A stretch of DNA of 64,000 nucleotides from Anagrus nilaparvatae (lineage: Eukaryota > Arthropoda > Insecta > Hymenoptera > Mymaridae). Position numbers and translations under genes: made by a program. The notes beneath the pieces were generated by a model. That model was not told the origin of the DNA. It ran no database searches and worked only from the letters and a program-made list of their open reading frames with translations. Below, piece by piece: positions 9,910-21,359 of the stretch. The stretch lies in the NCBI GenBank assembly GCA_022575985.1, contig JAKSXM010000007.1, forward strand, positions 35,900,501 to 35,964,500. The letters are read 5' to 3'. The stretch's first letter is position 1. Each line of letters opens with the position of its first letter.

Positions 9910-9922
9910 TGAAGGAGGGAAG
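9910..9922 (+). promoter_or_regulatory. Possible LTR polypurine tract
   Basis: GAAGGAGGGAAG is followed directly by TGTAACGTCAGG at 9923. A purine tract followed by TG is the usual start of a 3' LTR. The PLE complex begins about 50 bases further on and would interrupt any LTR. No second LTR was found. Confidence 0.3.
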
Positions 9923-10060
9923 TGTAACGTCAGGTCAAAATGACCCTAAATAAAAGGGTTATTAATAATTTATTTGAAGGAGTGAAGTTTAAATTAATAA
10001 TTTAGAACGTGACTTTTACGTGCATAATTTGTTGTTTATTAATTTTTAAAAAACATTAAT

Positions 10061-10096
10061 CCAACGTTTCGATTACAATGTAATCTTTTTCAAGGC
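10061..10096 (-). ncRNA. Hammerhead-like motif, unit 1
   Basis: Minus strand: CCTTGAAAAAGATTAC, loop ATT, GTAATCGAAACGTTGG. Stem II is a perfect 6-bp GATTAC/GTAATC stem, followed by GAAA. Core position C3 is U, and this copy has AAA where the other units have AGA. PLE termini are known to carry hammerhead ribozymes. This one lacks residues needed for cleavage. Confidence 0.45.
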
Positions 10097-10451
10097 TGGA
10101 ATAATATATGACATTAGTTTACAAAAAATATACATAGAAATTTTTTACGAACAAAAAAACTTACAAGATGGAATAGTTATTGACAAAACTGTTTTAAAAA
10201 ATATCATAAAACGTTGTGATGTGCATAATAACTATGTGTGACATAATTGAAACAATAACTGTAAAAAGATTTAATTATGCATGTATAGTCAAAATATAAT
10301 TAACAAATAAATAAAAATTAACCTACGTATAGTAAAATGTAAAAGTGTGAATATTGCACAAACAATGAATAGTACATATTGATAATATGGGAATAACTAA
10401 TTTAAAAAAATGTAATATAAATAACATTAAATTATTAAAACAATTTTTTAT

Positions 10452-10952
10452 TTTCGATATGTAGATGACATCATTACTTGCATACCAAAAAATAAAATTA
10501 TGGTTATGTTGAATATATTCAATTCTTACCATCCTAAGTTACAATTTACTCATGAGGTTGAACAAGAAAATACTATAAACTTTCTAGACATACAATTAAC
10601 AAGGAAGGAGAACAAAATACTGCATAACTGGTACAGGAAACCTATTTCTTCTCTTAGATATGTAAATTTCAGATCTGGACACAAATTTAGCTTGACACAA
10701 ATAAATACGTGCTTAGCTAGATTATATGGTCTTCCGAAGGTTCATAAAGTCATTTTTGATAATAATGGTCGCATGGTTTGTAAATTTAGACCTGTTGTTT
10801 CTACTGTTGGCACCCCAACACATTTTTTAGCTAAACAAATCAGCATAATATTAAATAACTGCATCAAAAAGCCTGATTCTTACATACGAAATAGCAGTGA
10901 TTTTATTGAAAAAATTAAAAACATCTCTATCCCAACGGATACAAACGGATAA
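10452..10952 (+). pseudogene. Permuted PLE reverse-transcriptase fragment, unit 1
   Basis: The frame begins at the catalytic YVDD region (FYFRYVDDI), runs through MVMLNIF...FRSGH, and then jumps back to an earlier part of the same RT (KFSLTQINTCLARLYGLPK...KNISIP). In the intact copies RSGH is followed by NKHQKIG, and KFSLTQ lies some 200 residues before YVDD. The join lies in CACAA, which both parents share, so a short-homology junction is likely. The frame then reads TDTNG and stops in foldback sequence. It is not functional. Marker: INFLDIQ, where the full copies have INLLDIQ. Confidence 0.85.
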
Positions 10953-11735
10953 AATCCGTCATCCAGGGTCTTATTGGGCCGAATCGGGTAAAAATGAAAT
11001 CCTGATTTATAAATTGATCCCCAGGTACGAAAATCAACTATAGACGTAAAAAATTGCTCCAATATGATAAAATAGTCGATTTTCGTACCTGGGGAGCAAT
11101 TTATAAATCAGGATTTCATTTTTACCCGATTGGGCCCAATAGAGCCTTTGGATGACTGATTCTATCTGTTGATATTTATTTTATCATTTTAGACTCATTT
11201 GTTACCCCAGCAGTTCATTTTCATCCCTAGGAATCAATTTATACATCAGGATTTTATTTTTATCCGGTTGGGCCCAATGGGCCCCTGGACGTCTGATTTT
11301 ATCCATTTATATTTATTCTATCATGCTGGACTCATTTTTTACCCCTCTAGTTCATTTTTATCCCTGGGGTTCGATTTATACATCAGAATTTTATTTTTTC
11401 CCGATTGGGCCCAATGGGCCCCTGTATAGCCGAATTTATCAGGTAGTATTTATCCTATCATGCTGGACCCTTTTTCACCCTTACAATCCACTTTCATCCC
11501 TAGGGTTCTATTTATACATCAGCATTTCATTTTTTTCCGATTGGGCCCAATAGGCCCCTAAGGGTTCCTCTGAGTAGCGAAGAATTCTCCTGACCATGTT
11601 ATGCATCCCTAGGGCCTATTTCTTACGTGCTAATTAGTTTTTTGTTAAAAAAAAAAACAAAAAAAATTCTGTATACAGTGTCTGTAATCCGTGAAAAACT
11701 GTATACAGGATTGTATACAGTGGCTTTGTATTTTA
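10945..11735 (+). repeat. Truncated foldback element, unit 1
   Basis: It holds the centre of a foldback element (a dyad at about 11010-11120 with CCCCAGGTACGAAAAT on each side) and four tandem monomers of about 137 bp, each with TTGGGCCCAAT. It ends in an A-rich run and repeated CTGTATACAG at 11668-11730. The other arm is missing, replaced by the PLE fragment; the joint is at about 10945 in AACGGATACAAACGG. Short open frames in the monomers are repeat products. Confidence 0.8.
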
Positions 11736-11844
11736 TTAATTGATAACTACGTTTTATAATTAATATTTATTAAATTGTTGAACAAAATGACTTAGAATTT
11801 TATTACAAAAAAAACTTACACTACTTAAGTGTTTCATTTCACAG

Positions 11845-11935
11845 GTTAAGTCCAAAAACGGGAAGTCTAACTGGGAAGTCGCTTATAGAAATTGCAAACG
11901 AACGTATCGGAACTAGCACCGTAATTGCTAACTGA
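11845..11935 (+). other. Possible captured exon, unit 1
   Basis: After a fair acceptor (TTTCATTTCACAG) two frames stay open. One, from 11846, codes for 29 residues including SLIEIANERIGTSTVIAN and stops at TGA 11933-11935; the pattern suits a helix-turn-helix but is too short to name. A TATATATAG lies at about 11968. The segment recurs in all four units and in the right arm (25500-25560 and below) and is not PLE sequence. Confidence 0.3.
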
Positions 11936-12294
11936 TTGTCGAGCTAAGAAGAAGGCCGAACTTTCATATGTTGCCCCTATATATAGTGATAAGAACTTTT
12001 TGCCTAGTCACCAAAATCAAATAGCAAATCTATTGCTATTTTTAATTATGGGGGAAGTTCTACATCAAGATTTCGCATACGTGGGCCAACGCCCGACGAA
12101 CAGATAAACGCTCAAATATTATTCTGTACTTGTTCAGGTGTTAAATTAATTCCGCTTGGTATATTTTTACCAAGTCATGAATGATATTAAGCAACTATTG
12201 ATTATTAATAATAATAACCCTTTTAAATTAATAATTTAGAACGTGACTTTTACGAGCATAATTTGTTGTTTATTAATTTTTAAAAAACATTAAT

Positions 12295-12329
12295 CCAACG
12301 TTTCGATTACAATGTAATCTTCTTCAAGG
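12295..12329 (-). ncRNA. Hammerhead-like motif, unit 2
   Basis: Minus strand CCTTGAAGAAGATTAC...GTAATCGAAACGTTGG. The AGA core is kept here, unlike unit 1; C3 is still U. Confidence 0.45.
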
Positions 12330-12685
12330 CTGGAATAATATATGACATTAGTTTACAAAAAATATACATAGAAATTTTTTACAAACAAAAAAACTTACAA
12401 GATGGAATAGTTATTGACAAAACTGTTTTAAAAAATATCATAAAACGTTGTGATATGCATAATAACTATGTGTGACATAATTGAAACAATAACTGTAAAA
12501 AGATTTAATTATGCATGTATAGTCAAAATATAATTAACAAATAAATAAAAATTAACCTACGTATAGTAAAATGTAAAAGTGTGAATATTGCACAAACAAT
12601 GAATAGTACATATTGATAATATGGGAATAACTAATTTAAAAAAATGTAATATAAATAACATTAAATTATTAAAACAATTTTTTAT

Positions 12686-13186
12686 TTTCGATATGTAGAT
12701 GACATCATTACTTGCATACCAAAAAATAAAATTATGGTTATGTTGAATATATTCAATTCTTACCATCCTAAGTTACAATTTACTCATGAGGTTGAACAAG
12801 AAAATACTATAAACTTTCTAGACATACAATTAACAAGGAAGGAGAACAAAATACTGCATAACTGGTACAGGAAACCTATTTCTTCTCTTAGATATGTAAA
12901 TTTCAGATCTGGACACAAATTTAGCTTGACACAAACAAATACGTGCTTAGCTAGATTATATGGTCTTCCGAAGGTTCATAAAGTCATTTTTGATAATAAT
13001 GGTCGCATGGTTTGTAAATTTAGACCTGTTGTTTCTACTGTTGGCACCCCAACACATTTTTTAGCTAAACAAATCAGCATAATATTAAATAACTGCATCA
13101 AAAAGCCTGATTCTTACATACGAAATAGCAGTGATTTTATTGAAAAAATTAAAAACATCTCTATCCCAACGGATACAAACGGATAA
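12686..13186 (+). pseudogene. Permuted PLE RT fragment, unit 2
   Basis: Same permuted join as in unit 1, differing by one residue (TQTNTC instead of TQINTC). Stop at 13184-13186 after the run into foldback sequence. Confidence 0.85.
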
Positions 13187-14391
13187 AATCCGTCATCCAG
13201 GGTCTTATTGGGCCGAATCGGGTAAAAATGAAATCCTGATTTATAAATTGATCCCCAGGTACGAAAATCAACTATAGACGTAAAAAATTGCTCCAATATG
13301 ATAAAATAGTCGATTTTCGTACCTGGGGAGCAATTTATAAATCAGGATTTCATTTTTACCCGATTGGGCCCAATAGAGCCTTTGGATGACTGATTCTATC
13401 TGTTGATATTTATTTTATCATTTTAGACTCATTTGTTACCCCAGCAGTTCATTTTCATCCCTAGGAATCAATTTATACATCAGGATTTTATTTTTACCCG
13501 GTTGGGCCCAATGGGCCCCTGTATAGCCGAATTTATCAGGTAGTATTTATCCTATCATGCTGGACCCTTTTTCACCCTTACAATCCACTTTCATCCCTAG
13601 GGTTCTATTTATACATCAGCATTTCATTTTTTTCCGATTGGGCCCAATAGGCCCCTAAGGGTTCCTCTGAGTAGCGAAGAATTCTCCTGACCATGTTATG
13701 CATCCCTAGGGCCTATTTCTTACGTGCTAATTAGTTTTTTGTTAAAAAAAAAAACAAAAAAAATTCTGTATACAGTGTCTGTAATCCGTGAAAAACTGTA
13801 TACAGGATTGTATACAGTGGCTTTGTATTTTATTAATTGATAACTACGTTTTATAATTAATATTTATTAAATTGTTGAACAAAATGACTTAGAATTTTAT
13901 TACAAAAAAAACTTACACTACTTAAGTGTTTCATTTCACAGGTTAAGTCCAAAAACGGGAAGTCTAACTGGGAAGTCGCTTATAGAAATTGCAAACGAAC
14001 GTATCGGAACTAGCACCGTAATTGCTAACTGATTGTCGAGCTAAGAAGAAGGCCGAACTTTCATATGTTGCCCCTATATATAGTGATAAGAACTTTTTGC
14101 CTAGTCACCAAAATCAAATAGCAAATCTATTGCTATTTTTAATTATGGGGGAAGTTCTACATCAAGATTTCGCATACGTGGGCCAACGCCCGACGAACAG
14201 ATAAACGCTCAAATATTATTCTGTACTTGTTCAGGTGTTAAATTAATTCCGCTTGGTATATTTTTACCAAGTCATGAATGATATTAAGCAACTATTGATT
14301 ATTAATAATAATAACCCTTTTAAATTAATAATTTAGAACGTGACTTTTACGAGCATAATTTGTTGTTTATTAATTTTTAAAAAACATTAAT

Positions 14392-14426
14392 CCAACGTTT
14401 CGATTACAATGTAATCTTCTTCAAGG
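14392..14426 (-). ncRNA. Hammerhead-like motif, unit 3
   Basis: Same sequence as the unit 2 copy. Confidence 0.45.
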
Positions 14427-14782
14427 CTGGAATAATATATGACATTAGTTTACAAAAAATATACATAGAAATTTTTTACAAACAAAAAAACTTACAAGAT
14501 GGAATAGTTATTGACAAAACTGTTTTAAAAAATATCATAAAACGTTGTGATATGCATAATAACTATGTGTGACATAATTGAAACAATAACTGTAAAAAGA
14601 TTTAATTATGCATGTATAGTCAAAATATAATTAACAAATAAATAAAAATTAACCTACGTATAGTAAAATGTAAAAGTGTGAATATTGCACAAACAATGAA
14701 TAGTACATATTGATAATATGGGAATAACTAATTTAAAAAAATGTAATATAAATAACATTAAATTATTAAAACAATTTTTTAT

Positions 14783-15283
14783 TTTCGATATGTAGATGAC
14801 ATCATTACTTGCATACCAAAAAATAAAATTATGGTTATGTTGAATATATTCAATTCTTACCATCCTAAGTTACAATTTACTCATGAGGTTGAACAAGAAA
14901 ATACTATAAACTTTCTAGACATACAATTAACAAGGAAGGAGAACAAAATACTGCATAACTGGTACAGGAAACCTATTTCTTCTCTTAGATATGTAAATTT
15001 CAGATCTGGACACAAATTTAGCTTGACACAAACAAATACGTGCTTAGCTAGATTATATGGTCTTCCGAAGGTTCATAAAGTCATTTTTGATAATAATGGT
15101 CGCATGGTTTGTAAATTTAGACCTGTTGTTTCTACTGTTGGCACCCCAACACATTTTTTAGCTAAACAAATCAGCATAATATTAAATAACTGCATCAAAA
15201 AGCCTGATTCTTACATACGAAATAGCAGTGATTTTATTGAAAAAATTAAAAACATCTCTATCCCAACGGATACAAACGGATAA
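14783..15283 (+). pseudogene. Permuted PLE RT fragment, unit 3
   Basis: Protein-level identical to the unit 2 copy. Stop at 15281-15283. Confidence 0.85.
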
Positions 15284-16625
15284 AATCCGTCATCCAGGGT
15301 CTTATTGGGCCGAATCGGGTAAAAATGAAATCCTGATTTATAAATTGATCCCCAGGTACGAAAATCAACTATAGACGTAAAAAATTGCTCCAATATGATA
15401 AAATAGTCGATTTTCGTACCTGGGGAGCAATTTATAAATCAGGATTTCATTTTTACCCGATTGGGCCCAATAGAGCCTTTGGATGACTGATTCTATCTGT
15501 TGATATTTATTTTATCATTTTAGACTCATTTGTTACCCCAGCAGTTCATTTTCATCCCTAGGAATCAATTTATACATCAGGATTTTATTTTTACCCGGTT
15601 GGGCCCAATGGGCCCCTGGACGTCTGATTTTATCCATTTATATTTATTCTATCATGCTGGACTCATTTTTTACCCCTCTAGTTCATTTTTATCCCTGGGG
15701 TTCGATTTATACATCAGAATTTTATTTTTTCCCGATTGGGCCCAATGGGCCCCTGTATAGCCGAATTTATCAGGTAGTATTTATCCTATCATGCTGGACC
15801 CTTTTTCACCCTTACAATCCACTTTCATCCCTAGGGTTCTATTTATACATCAGCATTTCATTTTTTTCCGATTGGGCCCAATAGGCCCCTAAGGGTTCCT
15901 CTGAGTAGCGAAGAATTCTCCTGACCATGTTATGCATCCCTAGGGCCTATTTCTTACGTGCTAATTAGTTTTTTGTTAAAAAAAAAAACAAAAAAAATTC
16001 TGTATACAGTGTCTGTAATCCGTGAAAAACTGTATACAGGATTGTATACAGTGGCTTTGTATTTTATTAATTGATAACTACGTTTTATAATTAATATTTA
16101 TTAAATTGTTGAACAAAATGACTTAGAATTTTATTACAAAAAAAACTTACACTACTTAAGTGTTTCATTTCACAGATTAAGTCCAAAAACGGGAAGTCTA
16201 ACTGGGAAGTCGCTTATAGAAATTGCAAACGAACGTATCGGAACTAGCACCGTAATTGCTAACTGATTGTCGAGCTAAGAAGAAGGCCGAACTTTCATAT
16301 GTTGCCCCTATATATAGTGATAAGAACTTTTTGCCTAGTCACCAAAATCAAATAGCAAATCTATTGCTATTTTTAATTATGGGGGAAGTTCTACATCAAG
16401 ATTTCGCATACGTGGGCCAACGCCCGACGAACAGATAAACGCTCAAATATTATTCTGTACTTGTTCAGGTGTTAAATTAATTCCGCTTGGTATATTTTTA
16501 CCAAGTCATGAATGATATTAAGCAACTATTGATTATTAATAATAATAACCCTTTTAAATTAATAATTTAGAACGTGACTTTTACGAGCATAATTTGTTGT
16601 TTATTAATTTTTAAAAAACATTAAT

Positions 16626-16660
16626 CCAACGTTTCGATTACAATGTAATCTTCTTCAAGG
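16626..16660 (-). ncRNA. Hammerhead-like motif, unit 4
   Basis: Same sequence as the unit 2 copy. Confidence 0.45.
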
Positions 16661-17016
16661 CTGGAATAATATATGACATTAGTTTACAAAAAATATACAT
16701 AGAAATTTTTTACAAACAAAAAAACTTACAAGATGGAATAGTTATTGACAAAACTGTTTTAAAAAATATCATAAAACGTTGTGATATGCATAATAACTAT
16801 GTGTGACATAATTGAAACAATAACTGTAAAAAGATTTAATTATGCATGTATAGTCAAAATATAATTAACAAATAAATAAAAATTAACCTACGTATAGTAA
16901 AATGTAAAAGTGTGAATATTGCACAAACAATGAATAGTACATATTGATAATATGGGAATAACTAATTTAAAAAAATGTAATATAAATAACATTAAATTAT
17001 TAAAACAATTTTTTAT

Positions 17017-17517
17017 TTTCGATATGTAGATGACATCATTACTTGCATACCAAAAAATAAAATTATGGTTATGTTGAATATATTCAATTCTTACCATCCT
17101 AAGTTACAATTTACTCATGAGGTTGAACAAGAAAATACTATAAACTTTCTAGACATACAATTAACAAGGAAGGAGAACAAAATACTGCATAACTGGTACA
17201 GGAAACCTATTTCTTCTCTTAGATATGTAAATTTCAGATCTGGACACAAATTTAGCTTGACACAAACAAATACGTGCTTAGCTAGATTATATGGTCTTCC
17301 GAAGGTTCATAAAGTCATTTTTGATAACAATGGTCGCATGGTTTGTAAATTTAGACCTGTTGTTTCTACTGTTGGCACCCCAACACATTTTTTAGCTAAA
17401 CAAATCAGCATAATATTAAATAACTGCATCAAAAAGCCTGATTCTTACATACGAAATAGCAGTGATTTTATTGAAAAAATTAAAAACATCTCTATCCCAA
17501 CGGATACAAACGGATAA
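17017..17517 (+). pseudogene. Permuted PLE RT fragment, unit 4
   Basis: Same product as units 2 and 3. It ends at 17515-17517. The homology of the big palindrome begins just inside this end. Confidence 0.85.
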
Positions 17518-18859
17518 AATCCGTCATCCAGGGTCTTATTGGGCCGAATCGGGTAAAAATGAAATCCTGATTTATAAATTGATCCCCAGGTACGAAAATC
17601 AACTATAGACGTAAAAAATTGCTCCAATATGATAAAATAGTCGATTTTCGTACCTGGGGAGCAATTTATAAATCAGGATTTCATTTTTACCCGATTGGGC
17701 CCAATAGAGCCTTTGGATGACTGATTCTATCTGTTGATATTTATTTTATCATTTTAGACTCATTTGTTACCCCAGCAGTTCATTTTCATCCCTAGGAATC
17801 AATTTATACATCAGGATTTTATTTTTACCCGGTTGGGCCCAATGGGCCCCTGGACGTCTGATTTTATCCATTTATATTTATTCTATCATGCTGGACTCAT
17901 TTTTTACCCCTCTAGTTCATTTTTATCCCTGGGGTTCGATTTATACATCAGAATTTTATTTTTTCCCGATTGGGCCCAATGGGCCCCTGTATAGCCGAAT
18001 TTATCAGGTAGTATTTATCCTATCATGCTGGACCCTTTTTCACCCTTACAATCCACTTTCATCCCTAGGGTTCTATTTATACATCAGCATTTCATTTTTT
18101 TCCGATTGGGCCCAATAGGCCCCTAAGGGTTCCTCTGAGTAGCGAAGAATTCTCCTGACCATGTTATGCATCCCTAGGGCCTATTTCTTACGTGCTAATT
18201 AGTTTTTTGTTAAAAAAAAAAACAAAAAAAATTCTGTATACAGTGTCTGTAATCCGTGAAAAACTGTATACAGGATTGTATACAGTGGCTTTGTATTTTA
18301 TTAATTGATAACTACGTTTTATAATTAATATTTATTAAATTGTTGAACAAAATGACTTAGAATTTTATTACAAAAAAAACTTACACTACTTAAGTGTTTC
18401 ATTTCACAGATTAAGTCCAAAAACGGGAAGTCTAACTGGGAAGTCGCTTATAGAAATTGCAAACGAACGTATCGGAACTAGCACCGTAATTGCTAACTGA
18501 TTGTCGAGCTAAGAAGAAGGCCGAACTTTCATATGTTGCCCCTATATATAGTGATAAGAACTTTTTGCCTAGTCACCAAAATCAAATAGCAAATCTATTG
18601 CTATTTTTAATTATGGGGGAAGTTCTACATCAAGATTTCGCATACGTGGGCCAACGCCCGACGAACAGATAAACGCTCAAATATTATTCTGTACTTGTTC
18701 AGGTGTTAAATTAATTCCGCTTGGTATATTTTTACCAAGTCATGAATGATATTAAGCAACTATTGATTATTAATAATAATAACCCTTTTAAATTAATAAT
18801 TTAGAACGTGACTTTTACGAGCATAATTTGTTGTTTATTAATTTTTAAAAAACATTAAT

Positions 18860-18894
18860 CCAACGTTTCGATTACAATGTAATCTTCTTCAAGG
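18860..18894 (-). ncRNA. Hammerhead-like motif, left PLE 3' end
   Basis: Same sequence as in unit 2, but here on the same strand as the PLE coding region, which is the native orientation. Confidence 0.45.
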
Positions 18895-19441
18895 CTGGAA
18901 TAATATATGACATTAGTTTACAAAAAATATACATAGAAATTTTTTACAAACAAAAAAACTTACAAGATGGAATAGTTATTGACAAAACTGTTTTAAAAAA
19001 TATCATAAAACGTTGTGATATGCATAATAACTATGTGTGACACAATAACTGTAAAAAGATTTAATTATGCATGTATAGTCAAAATATAATTAAAAAATAA
19101 ATAAAAATTAACCTACGTATAGTAAAATGTAAAAATGTGAATATTGCACAAACAATGAATAGTACATATTGATAATATGGGAATTACTAATTTAAAAAAA
19201 TGTAATATAAATAACATTAAATTATTAAAACTCTATTGAAAAACAATACGTTATTATGCTTTTAAATAACTACAATGTTTTGATTGTTATTGTTATTATT
19301 AATTAATTCCGTCAGCTGTGAAATTATCATAATGATGGTAAAATCATACAACTATAGACATCTATGACCAGGAAAGATAACCACAAACTTTATGTTAAGT
19401 TACGATGATAATAAACTTCTATGATAATGTAGACGCATTGT

Positions 19442-20746
19442 TTATATCAACGATGATTTATTTGATAGGCTTTTTCTCATTTTGTGGATGTTAGACAAAT
19501 AAGGTTTAAAAAGTTGTTGTGAATCCCCTTGCTCATTTATGGCGTCCTCATAAATATTAATGTGTAGAACCTTACTGGTTTTTCTCTTGTGATAATTAGA
19601 TTCATGATCTAATAATTTAAACTTAGACCAAGCAAAATTATGTTTTGTATCTTTGTAATGTTTTAATACAACAGGATCATCATCAATATTTTTTTGACTT
19701 GTTTTATCATTATTGATTTCACAATAATAAGGGGTATTTTCAGTTACAGTGCGTCTTTGTGGTCTCTTACGTGGCTGATTAATTCCTTTTCTTCTTTTTT
19801 CTTCTTCTTTTATTAAAGCATCTATAGATGACTTGTGCTCATTTAATCTGATACCAACTTCCCTCTTGGTTTCACCAATATATGTGGCTGGGCATTCTGT
19901 ACAATCAATTTTATACACAACACCAACCTGTCTTTCTTTGGGTATTCTGTCCTTTGCTTTTATGATAATATTATTTTCACCCAAATTATTAACAATCATT
20001 GGTATGGCTAATATGTTATGTCTTTTGCAACATTCATTTACGCTGTCATAAAAACCTTCAACATAAGGAACACGTAATTTTGGTTTCCTCATATTTATTG
20101 ATCTTTGTATGTCAATAACATCATTATTGTTAGTTACATTGTTAACCTTCCTGTAATTTAACGTATCCAACCTCTTTTGTACATAATAATCAATAAATTT
20201 TTCAGGATACTCATTGTTAATTAAAATTTCTTTAACAATTTTAAGATTATTTTCGTGAAAAATATCATCAGAAAGAAGGATGGCTTTGTCAACTAAACAA
20301 TATATGATACCAATTTTTTGATGTTTGTTGTGTCCAGATCTGAAATTTACATATCTAAGAGAAGAAATAGGTTTACTGTACCAGTTATGCAGTATTTTGT
20401 TCTCCTTCCTTGTTAATTGTATGTCTAGCAAGTTTATAGTATTTTCTTGTTCAACCTCATGAGTAAATTGTAACTTAGGATGGTAAGAATTGAATATATT
20501 CAACATAACCATAATTTTATTTTTTGGTATGCAAGTAATGATGTCATCTACATATCGAAAATAAAATATTGGTTTAAAATCAATACTATTTAGACATTGT
20601 GTTTCTAAGTCAGACATAACAATGTCAGAGAACACTGATGAAACAGCTGAACCCATTGGGGTCCCAAATACTTGCTTGTAGTACTCTTTGTTGAATTGTA
20701 AAAACGTATTATCATTTAGAAAGTCAATTGCCTTAAAAAAATTCAT
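19442..20746 (-). CDS. PLE RT C-terminal half plus GIY-YIG endonuclease
   Basis: An open frame of 434 residues from the Penelope-like retroelement. Residues 27-40 hold the RT motif GTPMGSAVSSVFS and residues 63-70 hold FRYVDDII, the catalytic YVDD. The RT thumb follows. Residues 275-304 are the GIY-YIG nuclease of canonical PLEs (GVVYKIDCTECPATYIGETK, then the EVGIRLNEH helix with its catalytic Arg), with the CxxC zinc-binding pair at 282/285 and later His (LKHYKDTKH). The C-terminus matches the family. The N-terminal part of RT lies upstream in another frame (20811 and above) beyond a stop and a frameshift in a T run. The endonuclease half is intact, but the full protein is not made from one frame. 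Confidence 0.9.
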   Translation of the reverse strand: MNFFKAIDFLNDNTFLQFNKEYYKQVFGTPMGSAVSSVFSDIVMSDLETQCLNSIDFKPIFYFRYVDDIITCIPKNKIMVMLNIFNSYHPKLQFTHEVEQENTINLLDIQLTRKENKILHNWYSKPISSLRYVNFRSGHNKHQKIGIIYCLVDKAILLSDDIFHENNLKIVKEILINNEYPEKFIDYYVQKRLDTLNYRKVNNVTNNNDVIDIQRSINMRKPKLRVPYVEGFYDSVNECCKRHNILAIPMIVNNLGENNIIIKAKDRIPKERQVGVVYKIDCTECPATYIGETKREVGIRLNEHKSSIDALIKEEEKRRKGINQPRKRPQRRTVTENTPYYCEINNDKTSQKNIDDDPVVLKHYKDTKHNFAWSKFKLLDHESNYHKRKTSKVLHINIYEDAINEQGDSQQLFKPYLSNIHKMRKSLSNKSSLI

Positions 20747-20810
20747 CTAAAGGAATGATGGTATTTTTCCTCATTTGTTCATACCTCCTCTCAATGCCTG
20801 ATTTGACTAA

Positions 20811-21305
20811 CTAAGGAGGGACGTTTGTAAACAAACTGGTGGCGTCAAAGCTAACAAATACGTGATCATCAGGGATAGAGATATTTTTAATTTTTTCAAT
20901 AAAATCACTGCTATTTCGTATGTAAGAATCAGGCTTTTTGATGCAGTTATTTAATATTATGCTGATTTGTTTAGCTAAAAAATGTGTTGGGGTGCCAACA
21001 GTAGAAACAACAGGTCTAAATTTACAAACCATGCGACCATTATTATCAAAAATGACTTTATGAACCTTCGGAAGACGATATAATCTAGCTAAGCACGTAT
21101 TTGTTTGTGTCAAGCTAAATTTGTGTCCAGATCTGAAATTTACATATCTAAGAGAAGAAATAGGTTTCCTGTACCAGTTATGCAGTATTTTGTTCTCCTT
21201 CCTTGTTAATTGTATGTCTAGAAAGTTTATAGTATTTTCTTGTTCAACCTCATGAGTAAATTGTAACTTAGGATGGTAAGAATTGAATATATTCAACATA
21301 ACCAT
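20811..21305 (-). pseudogene. PLE RT central region with permuted N-terminal fusion
   Basis: Minus strand. The first part (MVMLNIF...FRSGH) is a copied thumb fragment; after the RSGH/KFSLTQ join comes true RT sequence: LPKVHK, VSTVGTPTHFLAKQ, then FVSFDATSLFTNVPP with the catalytic motif A Asp. It ends at a TAG where the family has a conserved acidic residue, and the next 60 bases contain a frameshift before the frame starting at 20746. It carries the INFLDIQ marker of the tandem units, plus one private change (LYRLPK). Confidence 0.85.
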
Positions 21306-21359
21306 AATTTTATTTTTTGGTATGCAAGTAATGATGTCATCTACATATCGAAAATAAAA

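Larger units (their letters stand above)
9977..12239 (+). mobile_element. PLE-foldback composite, tandem unit 1
   Basis: First of four head-to-tail units; the 2234-bp period is measured from AACGTGAC at 10006 to 12240. Modules in order: (a) 10006-10450, a PLE terminal segment inverted relative to the coding parts; (b) about 10452-10944, a permuted RT fragment; (c) 10945-11735, a truncated foldback element; (d) 11736-12222, non-PLE flank with a possible exon. This unit alone begins GAAGGAGTGAAGTTTAAATT, matching the outer end of the inverted PLE terminus at 21838-21862. Units 2-4 begin ACCCTTTTAAATT. Unit 1 was therefore the founding insertion edge, or lies next to it. Confidence 0.85.
12240..14336 (+). 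mobile_element. PLE-foldback composite, tandem unit 2 (short)
   Basis: Same module order as unit 1 but 2097 bp long. Exactly one 137-bp foldback monomer (the one carrying CCCCTGGACGTCTG) is missing, at about 13510. Elsewhere it is nearly identical to the other units, so the loss followed the amplification or was an unequal event within the monomers. Confidence 0.85.
14337..16570 (+). mobile_element. PLE-foldback composite, tandem unit 3
   Basis: A 2234-bp unit with all four monomers. It shares with unit 4 the change ACAG to ACAG-ATTAAG before the possible exon (units 1 and 2 have GTTAAG), which pairs units 3 and 4 as the younger duplicates. Confidence 0.85.
16571..18804 (+). mobile_element. 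PLE-foldback composite, tandem unit 4
   Basis: The last complete unit. From about 17506 to its end it is also the outer part of the left arm of the large palindrome: its reverse complement is found at 25150-26448. One silent difference in the RT fragment (GATAACAAT at 17323-17331) separates it from units 2 and 3. Confidence 0.85.
18805..21125 (-). mobile_element. Penelope-like element, left copy (minus)
   Basis: A 5'-truncated PLE on the minus strand. Coding runs from about 21120 down to 19442, then a 3' terminal segment to 18805 that holds the hammerhead-like motif in sense orientation (18860-18894, minus). At its 5' side it joins a second PLE fragment at the same RSGH/KFSLTQ junction as in the tandem units. 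Its terminal segment differs from those of the units by a short deletion near 19040 (GTGTGACACAATAAC). Confidence 0.85.

Noticed and set aside
11199..11553. 76-residue ORFs in the foldback monomers (and copies in the other units)
   Set aside because: The reading frames arise from the 137-bp monomer and recur only with it.
19833..20051. 72-residue ORF opposite the PLE endonuclease (also 23894-24112)
   Set aside because: Shadow of the GIY-YIG coding strand.
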